From NCBI RefSeq assembly GCF_016591715.1, contig NZ_AP024109.1, positions 5,208,001-5,272,000 on the forward strand: a stretch of DNA of 64,000 nt, read 5' to 3'. Below are positions 36,964 through 44,652 of the stretch, in pieces (the first letter of the stretch is position 1; every line of letters begins with the position of its first letter). This stretch comes from Mesorhizobium sp. J8. Its GTDB lineage: Bacteria > Pseudomonadota > Alphaproteobacteria > Rhizobiales > Rhizobiaceae. Both the position numbers and the translations under genes were made by a program. Under the pieces are notes generated by a model. The model was not told the DNA's origin, did not search any database, and worked only from the letters and a program-made list of their open reading frames with translations.

Positions 36964-38058
36964 TCAGCGCGATCCGGTATCGACCGTGACCACAGTCGAC
37001 AGGCCGGGCCGCAGGACGACTTTACCGCCCTGGTCGGCGTCGATGGTGATCCTGACCGGCACACGCTGCACGATCTTGGTGAAATTGCCGGTCGCATTCT
37101 GCGGGGGGATGACGCTGAAGATCGCTCCGGTGGCCGGCCCCAGGCTGGTGACATGGCCCTTGAGCGGCTGGTCGGGAGCGATATCGGCATAGACCGTCGC
37201 GGTCTGGCCGTCGGCCATCGCGCGCAGCTGGTCTTCCTTGAAATTGGCGTCGACCCACAGGCCCGAAGCAGGAACGATGGTCAGCAGATAGCTGCCCGGC
37301 GAGACATAGGTGCCGACCTGAGCCAGCCTATTGCCGACGATGCCGTCGATCGGAGAGCGGATTTCCGTGAAGCCGAGGTCGAGTTGCGCGGTGTCGAGAT
37401 CCGCCTTGGCGGCCGCGGCTTCCGCGGTGGCTTCCGAAATCTGAGTGTTGAGGACGTCGAGCTGCTGTCTCGACGCCGCAAGCGCCGCCCGCGCGGCGGC
37501 GACAGATGCCTGCGCCTGGCCATCGGCCGCGGCGCTCTTCTGCGCATCCTGCTGCGAGCCGGTCTTGGCGCTGGCAAGAACCGCGTAGCGCTTGGCGTCC
37601 TGCGCGGTGAACGCCGCCGCGGCGCTCTTGGCCTCGAGGTCGGCGCTGGCCTGCTCGATCAGCGAGTTCTGCAGCGACACCTGGGCGCGCAGATTGTCGA
37701 GCGCCGACTGCTTCTGTTGCACCGATGCCCGCGCACGCTCCAATGCCGCCTTGAAGGGTCTGTCATCGATACGGATGATGGGTTGGCCGGCGGTGACATG
37801 CTGGTTGTCCTCGACAAGCACCTGGTCGATATGGCCTGCGACGCGCGGCGCCAGCGGCGTGACATTGCCGCCGACATAGGCATCATCGGTCGTCACCATG
37901 AAGCGGTTGGCCTGCCACCACTGGACGCCATACCATCCGGCGGCAGCGATCGCGATCAGCGCGGCGCCGGCCAGCAATGGCTTGCGACGCTTCCTGACCG
38001 GCTTCGGGACATCGACGGCCGTGGCCTGCAATTCGGCCGGGGAGAGAGCCTTGTTCAT
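36964..38058 (-). CDS. emrA: HlyD-family membrane fusion protein (EmrA-like)
   Basis: A 364-residue adaptor: cytoplasmic N-terminus, one transmembrane helix (about 27-45), then the biotinyl-lipoyl/barrel core beginning TTDDAYVGGNV, a long coiled-coil hairpin (about 90-215), and the returning RSPIDGIVGNRL lipoyl half followed by a beta-barrel. It links EmrB to an outer-membrane channel. Its ATG overlaps the HxlR regulator's stop by 4 bases and emrB follows after 7 bases, so the three genes form one transcript. Confidence 0.9.
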   Translation of the reverse strand: MNKALSPAELQATAVDVPKPVRKRRKPLLAGAALIAIAAAGWYGVQWWQANRFMVTTDDAYVGGNVTPLAPRVAGHIDQVLVEDNQHVTAGQPIIRIDDRPFKAALERARASVQQKQSALDNLRAQVSLQNSLIEQASADLEAKSAAAAFTAQDAKRYAVLASAKTGSQQDAQKSAAADGQAQASVAAARAALAASRQQLDVLNTQISEATAEAAAAKADLDTAQLDLGFTEIRSPIDGIVGNRLAQVGTYVSPGSYLLTIVPASGLWVDANFKEDQLRAMADGQTATVYADIAPDQPLKGHVTSLGPATGAIFSVIPPQNATGNFTKIVQRVPVRITIDADQGGKVVLRPGLSTVVTVDTGSR

Positions 38059-38600
38059 CTGCTTTTCGCCTCTTCCTGGCTCAGCTTGTTCTCGACCAGC
38101 GGCAGGCCCGAGCCCTCGCTGCTGAAGCGGTAGCGTTGCCGCATGCGGTCGCTGGCCTTAGGCCCGGTCGCCATGGTGAAGCCGCCGCTGTCGAGCTCCC
38201 TGCCTGTCTCGCGGTCGACCAGAACCGGATCGGCCCAGCGCCCGTCCGCCGTGTCCACCACGACAAGGCTCGGGCCTTCGGGCGCCAGATGCCTGTTGCC
38301 CCAGGCAAGCAGCGTAAGCAGCACCGGTCGGAAATCGCGGGCCTTGGCGGTCAGCACATATTCATGGCGAAGCGGCCGTTCGCAGTAAGCGCGCTTCTCG
38401 AACAGCCCGCGCTCGACCAGGCTGTTCAGCCGCCGGGTCAGGATGTTGGGCGCGATATCCAGGCTCTTCTGGAATTGATCGAAGCGCGTGAGGCCCTGGA
38501 ACGCGTCGCGCAGCAACAGGATACTCCACCACTCGCCGACCTCATCGAGGCTGCGTGCGATGGGACATGGGCGCGTTTCGAAGCTTGTCCTGGCAACCAT
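38055..38600 (-). CDS. HxlR-family transcriptional regulator of the efflux operon
   Basis: A 181-residue regulator: winged-helix HxlR domain (about 10-105; WWSILLLRDAFQGLTRFDQFQ and LTRRLNSLVERGL) with the family's N-terminal Cys (CPIARSLD) and an extra C-terminal ~75 residues (VVVDTADGRWADPVLVDRETG) seen in longer members. As first gene of an HxlR-EmrA-EmrB operon it is very likely the autorepressor. A palindrome with ATGCAAGT half-sites lies just upstream. HxlR proteins often sense electrophiles or aldehydes through the N-terminal Cys. Confidence 0.88.
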   Translation of the reverse strand: MVARTSFETRPCPIARSLDEVGEWWSILLLRDAFQGLTRFDQFQKSLDIAPNILTRRLNSLVERGLFEKRAYCERPLRHEYVLTAKARDFRPVLLTLLAWGNRHLAPEGPSLVVVDTADGRWADPVLVDRETGRELDSGGFTMATGPKASDRMRQRYRFSSEGSGLPLVENKLSQEEAKSR

Positions 38601-38620
38601 TCTCGCGACTCACTTTCAAG

Positions 38621-38664
38621 ATGCAAGTCACAAATAGCGAAGTTAGTTGCATAATGCAAGTTAC
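38621..38664. promoter_or_regulatory. Candidate operator of the HxlR-EmrAB operon
   Basis: TTGCATAATGCAA (38647-38659) is a perfect 13-bp palindrome, extended to AGTTaG...TTACT. ATGCAAGT occurs within it (38654) and again at 38621, 33 bases away, between the palindrome and the regulator start. Two matched half-sites near the start suggest autoregulation. Confidence 0.55.
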
Positions 38665-38748
38665 TCCTGAGGCGTGTCTCAGGGTCCGGCCGACACAAAG
38701 TCGTGAGCGGCGGCAACGAGTTGGGAAAGCGGCAGCCGGCGACGGCGG

Positions 38749-39729
38749 TCAGGGCAGCAGCACCACCTTGCCTATGGCACGGCGCTCCTCCAGCAATCGA
38801 TGCGCCTCGCCTGCCTGATGCAGCGGAAAGCGGCCGCCGATCGCCACCTTCAGCCGGCCGCTGGACGCCAGCTCAAATAACTCGCCTAGACTTGCCCCGA
38901 GACTATCCGCGGACAAGAGCGGCAGCAGAGCAAACCCCCTGAGCGCTTGATTGCGGCCGATCATCGCTTCGAGGTCCGACGCCGACAATTGAAACCGGCC
39001 GAGCGCCGCGAACACCAGTTCGCCGCCGGGCGCCAGGGCGTCGAGAACCTGCTGGGTCAACGCACCGCCGACGGTGTCGTAGACGATTTCGGCGCCCAAG
39101 CCGTCGCTCGCTTCGCAGATTCGCGCCGGCCAGTCCGCCGCGCTGGAGTCGATCGCAACATCGGCACCGAGCGCGAGAACGAAATCGCGCTTGGCGGCCC
39201 CGCCGGCCAGCGCGACGACGCGACGCGCACCCTGCCCTTTGGCCAATTGGACCAGCAGCGAACCGACGCCTCCGGCGGCCGCGGGAACCAGCACCGTCCT
39301 GCCGGCCGGAGGACTTTGCCGCGTGAGATGCAAGGCGGTCAGCCCCTGCACCATCAGGGCGGCCGCATCTTCAAACGAAAGCGCATCCGGCAGCGGCACG
39401 ATGAGGCCGGCGTCGATCGTCACATGGTCGGCATAGCCGCCGAATGGCCGGGCCGATCCGAACAGCGGCGCCGCCACGCGGCGTCCGAACAGGCCTGGAT
39501 CGACACCCTCGCCGACCGCCTCGACCGTGCCGGCAACTTCGACGCCGGGGAATGCCGGCAGGGCTGGCGTGACCGCGTAGCGATCCGCGCGCATCAGCAC
39601 TTCGAAGAAGTTGATGCCGGCCGCTTCCACCTTGACCAGAACCTCGCCGGCTGCCGCGACGGGCGTTGGCACGTCGACGACCTCCAGCACGTCCGGACCG
39701 CCGAAACGGTTGAACTGGATGGTTTTCAT
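38749..39729 (-). CDS. Quinone oxidoreductase-like MDR protein
   Basis: A 326-residue zinc-independent medium-chain reductase of the QOR/zeta-crystallin type: GroES-like domain (AAGINFFEVLMRADRY, FPGVEVAGTV) and Rossmann domain with AAAGGVGSLLVQLAK. It probably reduces quinones or enones with NADPH. The start at 39729 (MKTIQFNRFGG) is the normal family start. It is divergent from an HxlR gene 98 bases away, likely its regulator. Confidence 0.88.
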   Translation of the reverse strand: MKTIQFNRFGGPDVLEVVDVPTPVAAAGEVLVKVEAAGINFFEVLMRADRYAVTPALPAFPGVEVAGTVEAVGEGVDPGLFGRRVAAPLFGSARPFGGYADHVTIDAGLIVPLPDALSFEDAAALMVQGLTALHLTRQSPPAGRTVLVPAAAGGVGSLLVQLAKGQGARRVVALAGGAAKRDFVLALGADVAIDSSAADWPARICEASDGLGAEIVYDTVGGALTQQVLDALAPGGELVFAALGRFQLSASDLEAMIGRNQALRGFALLPLLSADSLGASLGELFELASSGRLKVAIGGRFPLHQAGEAHRLLEERRAIGKVVLLP

Positions 39730-39827
39730 GGCAAGGCTCCGATCGCTATGGCACCGGCCGGTCTTTGCCACTATCTGCGCAGTCGCCGCTACACACGGAT
39801 TCGTCCGCTGCACACCAGGAGGTGACC

Positions 39828-40235
39828 ATGGCCCAAATCACCAAAGGACGCACGATCAAGCGACTGCCGATGCTTCCCGTAGAACGCGCGCTGAAGGTGA
39901 TCTCGGGCCGCTGGAAAGTGGTGATCCTCTATTATCTCTTCGACGGTCCGCGCCGGCTGTCGGCGCTTAAAGCCCTGATACCCGGCGTCACCCAGAAGGT
40001 GCTGATCGACCAGTTGCGCGAGATGGAGGAGCACGGCCTGGTCAGCCGCAAGATCTTCGCGGAAATTCCGGCGCGCGTCGAATATTCAGCGACGCCGCTC
40101 GGCCTCAGCCTCGAGCCGATCCTGCTGGCGCTCTGCCGGTGGGGCCAGCACCATGCCGACGCGCTGGACGAGCGGGCGCATCTTGCCGACTGCATCATCA
40201 GGCCAAGGCAGGCCACCGAGGCTTCGGTAAACTAA
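39828..40235 (+). CDS. HxlR-family transcriptional regulator
   Basis: A 135-residue winged-helix HxlR regulator (ISGRWKVVILYYLFDGPRRLSALKAL; GVTQKVLIDQLREMEEHGLV). It lacks the usual N-terminal Cys. A near-perfect AGGAGGTGACC site precedes the ATG at 39828. It is divergent from the quinone reductase and probably controls it. The last seven codons and the following 15 bases are duplicated at 40823-40864, 612 bases downstream. Confidence 0.88.
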   Translation: MAQITKGRTIKRLPMLPVERALKVISGRWKVVILYYLFDGPRRLSALKALIPGVTQKVLIDQLREMEEHGLVSRKIFAEIPARVEYSATPLGLSLEPILLALCRWGQHHADALDERAHLADCIIRPRQATEASVN

Positions 40236-40250
40236 AAAGGGGCGCAAGCG
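40211..40250. repeat. Direct repeat flanking the avidin-like gene, left copy
   Basis: A 40-bp segment covering the end and stop codon of the HxlR gene plus the beginning of a terminator-like stretch (AAAAAGG GGCGCAAGCG). It matches 40823-40864 with one substitution and a 2-bp indel. The terminator half is truncated here. Confidence 0.8.
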
Positions 40251-40347
40251 ATGGCTCGGCGTAGGTCAGCCTGATCGCCAAGCACTGCCAAAAAGACGAG
40301 ATACTGGAGCGCGAAGCAAAGGCGCCTAGTGCCTGCTGGCTGATCGG

Positions 40348-40713
40348 CTATTCTCGGACGAAGGTGTCGAGACTGGTGCCAAAGGCACGCCAGGTTCCTA
40401 CCTGCTTGCGGGAAGCGGTTTCGCCCTCCTTACCGGTGATGATGCTGCCCGCCACCGTCAGCCACATCGTCGCCAGTTTGCCGTCCCGCAATATGCCGGT
40501 GTAGCTCACCGCGGCGGGGCCGGCCGTACCCTCGCCGGCGGCCGTTACTCCAATCACATCGCCATGCGCGATCCCATATATCGGCACCGTCCGTCCATAG
40601 AAGCTGCTGTCTTCGAGCGCAGTGCGAAACGTGCCTTCGATCCGGCCGCCCTCCTCGCCGGTTATTTCAAGGACGGACCCATACTGATTGCGCCATCTGC
40701 CAAGCCAAGGCAT
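40348..40713 (-). CDS. Avidin/streptavidin-like protein
   Basis: A 121-residue protein with the avidin eight-strand barrel pattern. GRWRNQYGS aligns with streptavidin TWYNQLGS, giving the biotin-contact Asn (residue 9) and Ser (13). EGTFRTAL aligns with LTGTYESA; SYTG with TWSG (the biotin-stacking Trp92 equivalent is Tyr); LATMWLT with INTQWLL (Trp108 kept); and TWRAFGTSLDTF keeps the Trp120 and Asp128 equivalents at the same 8-residue spacing. No signal peptide is visible, unlike most known bacterial avidins, so it may be cytosolic. Biotin binding is likely but perhaps weaker because of the Trp-to-Tyr change. It lies between duplicated sequences, suggesting insertion. Confidence 0.78.
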   Translation of the reverse strand: MPWLGRWRNQYGSVLEITGEEGGRIEGTFRTALEDSSFYGRTVPIYGIAHGDVIGVTAAGEGTAGPAAVSYTGILRDGKLATMWLTVAGSIITGKEGETASRKQVGTWRAFGTSLDTFVRE

Positions 40714-40822
40714 TACGCTGCTCCGTGACTAAACCGTCTTCACCGGATTCGGACTTGATCTAACGCGCCGTTCTAGGCGATCAAGTGACCGCTAAGACGT
40801 GGTCGGGACCAAGCAGGGCAGC

Positions 40823-40864
40823 GGCCACCGAGGCCTCGGTAAACTAAAAAGGGCGGCGCAAGCG
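40823..40864. repeat. Direct repeat flanking the avidin-like gene, right copy
   Basis: Second copy of the HxlR 3' end (codons ATEASVN, stop) followed by a complete terminator arm. It shows that the HxlR tail was once directly next to the FMN reductase terminator and was duplicated when the intervening 0.57 kb arrived. Confidence 0.8.
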
Positions 40865-40870
40865 CCGCCC
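40846..40870 (-). terminator. Intrinsic terminator of the FMN reductase gene
   Basis: GGGCGGCGC / GCGCCGCCC (40851-40870) forms a strong stem and is followed on the minus strand by TTTTT (40850-40846), 28 bases after the FMN reductase stop codon. Confidence 0.8.
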
Positions 40871-40897
40871 TTCGGGAGGATGGTTAACGCAGGCTCT

Positions 40898-41503
40898 TTA
40901 AGCGGCCTGGGCTTCGCCGGTGATAGCGTCGGCGGCGCGCGCAGCCTTCAGCACCTTCGCCCACCAGGCGACGTCGTTGATCAGCGCGGCTGCGGCCTGG
41001 TTCAGATGCTCGATGTCCTCGAGCTTCTTCTCGCCCTGGCGGACCGCAAGGAAATCGCCCCAGGCGATATGGACGGCCGACTTGACGGGAGCCATCTGCA
41101 GCTCGACGGCGATCAGGCGGAGCTGTTCAACCGCGCGCGCGCCGCCGACCGAACCGTAGCCGACGAAGCCGGCCGGCTTCTTGTTCCATTCATTGGCGGC
41201 GTAATCGATGGCGTTCTTCAAAACACCGGTCGGCGCGTGATTGTATTCGGCGGCGGTGAAGATGAAGCCGTCGAACTCGGCGACCTTCTTCTGCCAGCGC
41301 TGCGCCACCTCGTTCTGCGATGGCGCCCAGGCGGAGGAAGCGACTTCGTCGAAGAAGGGCAGCGGCCAGTCGCGCAGGTCGACGATCTCGACGTCGATAT
41401 CGGCATGCGACTTGGCGATCTTGGCGATCCACTGCGTCGGCACGTCGGCGAAGCGGGCGGCGCGCGTCGAACCGACGACGATGGCGATTTTGGGCTTGGA
41501 CAT
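40898..41503 (-). CDS. NADPH-dependent FMN reductase
   Basis: A 201-residue flavodoxin-fold reductase. The phosphate-binding loop VVGSTRAARFAD and the isoalloxazine-side EYNHAPTGVLKNAIDYA motif are characteristic of the NADPH:FMN/azo- or chromate-reductase family. Relatives protect against quinones and oxidative stress. The start at 41503 follows AAGGAG. It is divergent from an HxlR gene with a palindrome between them, the second such oxidoreductase/HxlR pair within 3 kb. Confidence 0.9.
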   Translation of the reverse strand: MSKPKIAIVVGSTRAARFADVPTQWIAKIAKSHADIDVEIVDLRDWPLPFFDEVASSAWAPSQNEVAQRWQKKVAEFDGFIFTAAEYNHAPTGVLKNAIDYAANEWNKKPAGFVGYGSVGGARAVEQLRLIAVELQMAPVKSAVHIAWGDFLAVRQGEKKLEDIEHLNQAAAALINDVAWWAKVLKAARAADAITGEAQAA

Positions 41504-41529
41504 AAGGGGCTCTCCTTGCGGGAATTTCT

Positions 41530-41546
41530 GGTATCGTTTGGATACC
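41530..41546. promoter_or_regulatory. Candidate HxlR operator
   Basis: GGTATC-5-GATACC is a perfect 6-bp inverted repeat between the divergent FMN reductase and HxlR starts, with a further GATACTG nearby (41569-41575). It overlaps the likely promoters. Confidence 0.5.
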
Positions 41547-41593
41547 GGCGCTATATGTGATACTGACAAATCGGCGCGCAAGGAGGCACGTTT

Positions 41594-41962
41594 TTGTTAC
41601 TGAGGCACCCGCATATCACCGAGGACTGCCGTGCCGTGTCGGAAATCCTGCAACGGGTCGGCGACAAATGGACCGTGCTCGTGGTCGGCAAGCTGGGCGA
41701 CGGCGCGATGCGCTTCAACGAATTGCGCGCCGCCGTCGGCGGCATTTCGCAAAAGATGCTGACCACCACCCTGCGCGGACTGGAGCGCGACGGCTTCGTC
41801 ACGCGAAAAGTGTTTCCGACCATTCCGCCACGTGTCGATTACGAGCTGACCGAACTCGGCCACGAGTTGCTCGTGCCGGTCGGTGCGCTCGGCGAATGGG
41901 CGCGCAAGAACACAAATCGGGTCCGCGAGGCGCGCGCGAAATTCGACAGCAGGCAAGGCTGA
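41594..41962 (+). CDS. HxlR-family transcriptional regulator
   Basis: A 122-residue HxlR regulator with the conserved N-terminal Cys (HITEDCRAVSEIL), WTVLVVGKLGDGAMRFNEL and ISQKMLTTTLRGLERDGFV. This resembles the QorR/YodB subgroup, which sense quinones or diamide by Cys oxidation and control reductase genes. The facing FMN reductase gene fits that role. The start is TTG at 41594; no better in-frame start exists before the conserved Cys. Confidence 0.85.
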   Translation: MLLRHPHITEDCRAVSEILQRVGDKWTVLVVGKLGDGAMRFNELRAAVGGISQKMLTTTLRGLERDGFVTRKVFPTIPPRVDYELTELGHELLVPVGALGEWARKNTNRVREARAKFDSRQG

Positions 41963-42132
41963 AACCGCTGTAATTCAAAGGTTTTTGAACCATTGGATGA
42001 GCCGAGCGACTCGGCGTCGGCCTGTCGTACTTTCCGGTTTTGGCCGGACCGGCCACGGCCCCGCGGTCAGCCAGGCAGGTGTCGCCGCGCAGCCGCCCTC
42101 GACAAAGAAGTCTGTTTTTAGCCGGCCACCGA

Positions 42133-42336
42133 TCAGGCGCTTGGAGTGGTACCGCCGCAGCATACCGTCAAGCAATCCTCCGGCCGCGCGGCCTTCTTCT
42201 CGATCGCCTTCGGATCCCTCATGCAGGCGACGCGTGGAAGATCTTTGCTGACCTCCGTGTAGGCCGTTATGCCAAGCAGGCAGGCGAGAGCGATAAGGGC
42301 CGCCACGAGCCAGCCGTTCAGCATGTGTTGACGCAT
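42133..42336 (-). CDS. Small membrane-anchored Cys-rich protein (67 aa)
   Basis: A 67-residue protein with one hydrophobic helix (about 8-25) and a short tail with four cysteines (VACMRD, DCLTVCCGG). The start at 42336 follows AGGGGG. It may be a signal-anchored periplasmic peptide; the CC pair could form disulfides or bind metal. I recognise no family. Confidence 0.6.
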   Translation of the reverse strand: MRQHMLNGWLVAALIALACLLGITAYTEVSKDLPRVACMRDPKAIEKKAARPEDCLTVCCGGTTPSA

Positions 42337-42451
42337 TGTTTTCCCCCTCGCGACCTCAAACTGGGGCGCGAAGGCAACCAATGGATGTCGCGAAGCGCAT
42401 CTTCCGCGCGGGCGTTGTTACAAAGGGCGGGCTTGGGGGAATCGGAGCCTG

Positions 42452-42847
42452 TCAGCTCTCGGCCGGAACCGGCTTCGGCTTGCCCTCGCCATCGAGCGCC
42501 ACCATGACGAAATCGGCATGGGTGACCTTTTCCATCAGGTCGGAAAGGTAGCGCTGCGCCCAGGCCTCGACCTTGAGCACCATGGAGGTGCGGCCGACGC
42601 GCTCGACATGGGTGTAGATGCAGAGCGTGTCGCCGATCTTCATCGGCTTGGCGAAAGACATTTCCTTCACCGCCGCGGTGACCACCCGCCCCTTGGCGCG
42701 CTCGGCGGCGCGGATACCGCAAGCAAGGTCCATCTGCGCCATCACCCAGCCGCCGAAAATGTCGCCGGCCGCATTGGCGTCGGACGGCATGGCAAGCGTC
42801 CTCAAGGTAAGATCGCCGAGGGGTTTTCCGTCCGCATAATGCACCAT
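42452..42847 (-). CDS. Acyl-CoA thioesterase (hotdog fold, YciA-like)
   Basis: A 131-residue hotdog-fold thioesterase. TLAMPSDANAAGDIFGGWVMAQMD carries the catalytic Asp/Asn pattern of the YciA/BFIT-type acyl-CoA hydrolases, followed by VKEMSFAKPMKIGD and the long central beta strand region. It hydrolyses acyl-CoA to free acid and CoA in the cytosol; chain preference is unknown. It is divergent from the GMC oxidoreductase operon. Confidence 0.88.
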   Translation of the reverse strand: MVHYADGKPLGDLTLRTLAMPSDANAAGDIFGGWVMAQMDLACGIRAAERAKGRVVTAAVKEMSFAKPMKIGDTLCIYTHVERVGRTSMVLKVEAWAQRYLSDLMEKVTHADFVMVALDGEGKPKPVPAES

Positions 42848-43035
42848 GGCGAAATCCTTACGAGGTCAGTTGCTGTTGCGTAGCAATGCGACCACGATGT
42901 CGCAAGCTCCGGCGAAAGCGAAATGCGCGTCAGCGCGCCGGTCGCTTTTTTCACAAGCCATGCCGGAAGGTCCGGCGACGACGTGAACCGGCAATGTCTA
43001 GGCTAGGTGCGGATTTCGGAGCGCGCCCGCTTATC

Positions 43036-44652
43036 ATGCAGACTTATGATTTCATCGTCGTCGGCTCCGGCTCGGCCGGTTCGGTCGTTGCCGACAAATT
43101 GTCGGCTTCAGGCCGCTTCTCGGTGCTGGTGCTGGAAGCCGGCGGAACCGACCGACGCTTCTATGTCCAGATGCCGCTCGGCTACGGCAAGACTTTCTTC
43201 GATCCGGCCGTCAACTGGAATTACAAGGCCGAGCCGGACCCAGGTCTCGCCGGCAATGCCGACCATTGGCCGCGCGGCAAATTGCTCGGCGGCTCCAGCT
43301 CGATCAACGCCATGGTCTTCATCCGCGGCGCGCGCGAGGATTTCGACGCTTGGGCGGCTGCCGGCAATCCCGGCTGGAGCTATGACGACCTCCTGCCCTC
43401 CTTCAAGGCGATGGAGGATAATGCAGCCGGCGCCGACCAATGGCGCGGCGTCGGCGGACCCTTGCACGTCACCAATTGTTCGCGCGCGGTGCACCCGCTG
43501 ACCAAGCGCTATCTCGCGGCTGCGCAGCAGGCCGGGCTGCCTTTCAATCCCGACTTCAACGGCGCCTCCCAGGAAGGCGTCGGCGTCTACCAGATCACGA
43601 CCAAGAACGGCCGCCGCATGTCCGCTGCCCGAGCCTTCCTGCGGCCGGCGATGAAGCGCGGCAACGTTCGCGTCGAGACCAACGCGCTGGCGACAAGAAT
43701 CCTGTTCGAGGGTAAGCGCGCCGTCGGCGTCGAATATGAGCAGAACGGCGAGCGGAAAACTGTCCGCGCCGGCCGCGAGGTGATCCTCTCCGGCGGCTCG
43801 ATCAACTCGCCGCAATTGCTGCAGCTCTCCGGCGTAGGCCCCGCCGCGCTCCTCGGCGATCTCGGCATCCCGGTGGTCCATGCCAACGACAATGTCGGCG
43901 CCAATCTGCAGGACCATGTCGGCATCAACTATACCTTCAAGGGCAAGCTGCCGACGCTGAACCAGATCCTGCGGCCATGGTGGGGCAAGCTTCTGGTCGG
44001 CATGCAATACATCCTCTTGCGCTCCGGTCCGCTGTCGCTGTCGATGAACAATGCCGGCGGCTTCTTCCGCACCGATCCGTCGATGGCGCGGCCGAACATG
44101 CAGCTTTATTTCCAGGCCTTCTCGACCGTCATACCGAAGAGCGGCGAGCGTCCGATCCTGACGCCCGACCCATGGCCGGGCTTCTCGATCGGTCTCTCCA
44201 ACTGCCGCCCTTCGAGCCGCGGCGAGATCATGATCCGTTCGAGGAATCCGCACGACTATCCGAGGATCAGGGCCAACGCCTATTCGACCAATGCCGATGT
44301 CGACGAGATGCTGGCGGCGGTGAAGTTCGTGCGCAGGATCGCGGCGATGCCGGCCATGGCCGAGATCATCGAGGAAGAGGTTTTGCCTGGTCCGTCAATC
44401 ACTTCCGATGCCGATCTGATTCAGGATTTCAGGAAGCGTTCGGGTACGGTCTACCATCCCGTCTCGACCTGCCGCATGGGTCCGGACGCTTCGCGCGCCG
44501 TCGTCGACCCGCGGCTTCGGGTGCATGGGCTGGAGGGCCTGCGTGTCATCGACGCGTCGATTTTCCCCGACAACATCACGGGCAACACCAACGCCGCCTC
44601 GATCCTCACCGGATGGAAAGGCGCCGATCTGGTTCTGGAGGACCACAAATGA
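43036..44652 (+). CDS. GMC-family FAD oxidoreductase (choline dehydrogenase-like)
   Basis: A 538-residue GMC flavoprotein. The FAD dinucleotide motif IVVGSGSAGSVVADKL (about 7-22), the GMC signature LGGSSSINAMVFIRG, SGGSINSPQLL and the active-site YHPVSTCRMG (His) with GNTNAAS (Asn) are all present. It oxidises an alcohol or sugar-alcohol with FAD. The start at 43036 lies just before the FAD motif; an ATG at 42994 is possible and neither has a strong ribosome site. It is first in a three-gene operon; its stop overlaps the next start (ATGA). Confidence 0.88.
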   Translation: MQTYDFIVVGSGSAGSVVADKLSASGRFSVLVLEAGGTDRRFYVQMPLGYGKTFFDPAVNWNYKAEPDPGLAGNADHWPRGKLLGGSSSINAMVFIRGAREDFDAWAAAGNPGWSYDDLLPSFKAMEDNAAGADQWRGVGGPLHVTNCSRAVHPLTKRYLAAAQQAGLPFNPDFNGASQEGVGVYQITTKNGRRMSAARAFLRPAMKRGNVRVETNALATRILFEGKRAVGVEYEQNGERKTVRAGREVILSGGSINSPQLLQLSGVGPAALLGDLGIPVVHANDNVGANLQDHVGINYTFKGKLPTLNQILRPWWGKLLVGMQYILLRSGPLSLSMNNAGGFFRTDPSMARPNMQLYFQAFSTVIPKSGERPILTPDPWPGFSIGLSNCRPSSRGEIMIRSRNPHDYPRIRANAYSTNADVDEMLAAVKFVRRIAAMPAMAEIIEEEVLPGPSITSDADLIQDFRKRSGTVYHPVSTCRMGPDASRAVVDPRLRVHGLEGLRVIDASIFPDNITGNTNAASILTGWKGADLVLEDHK

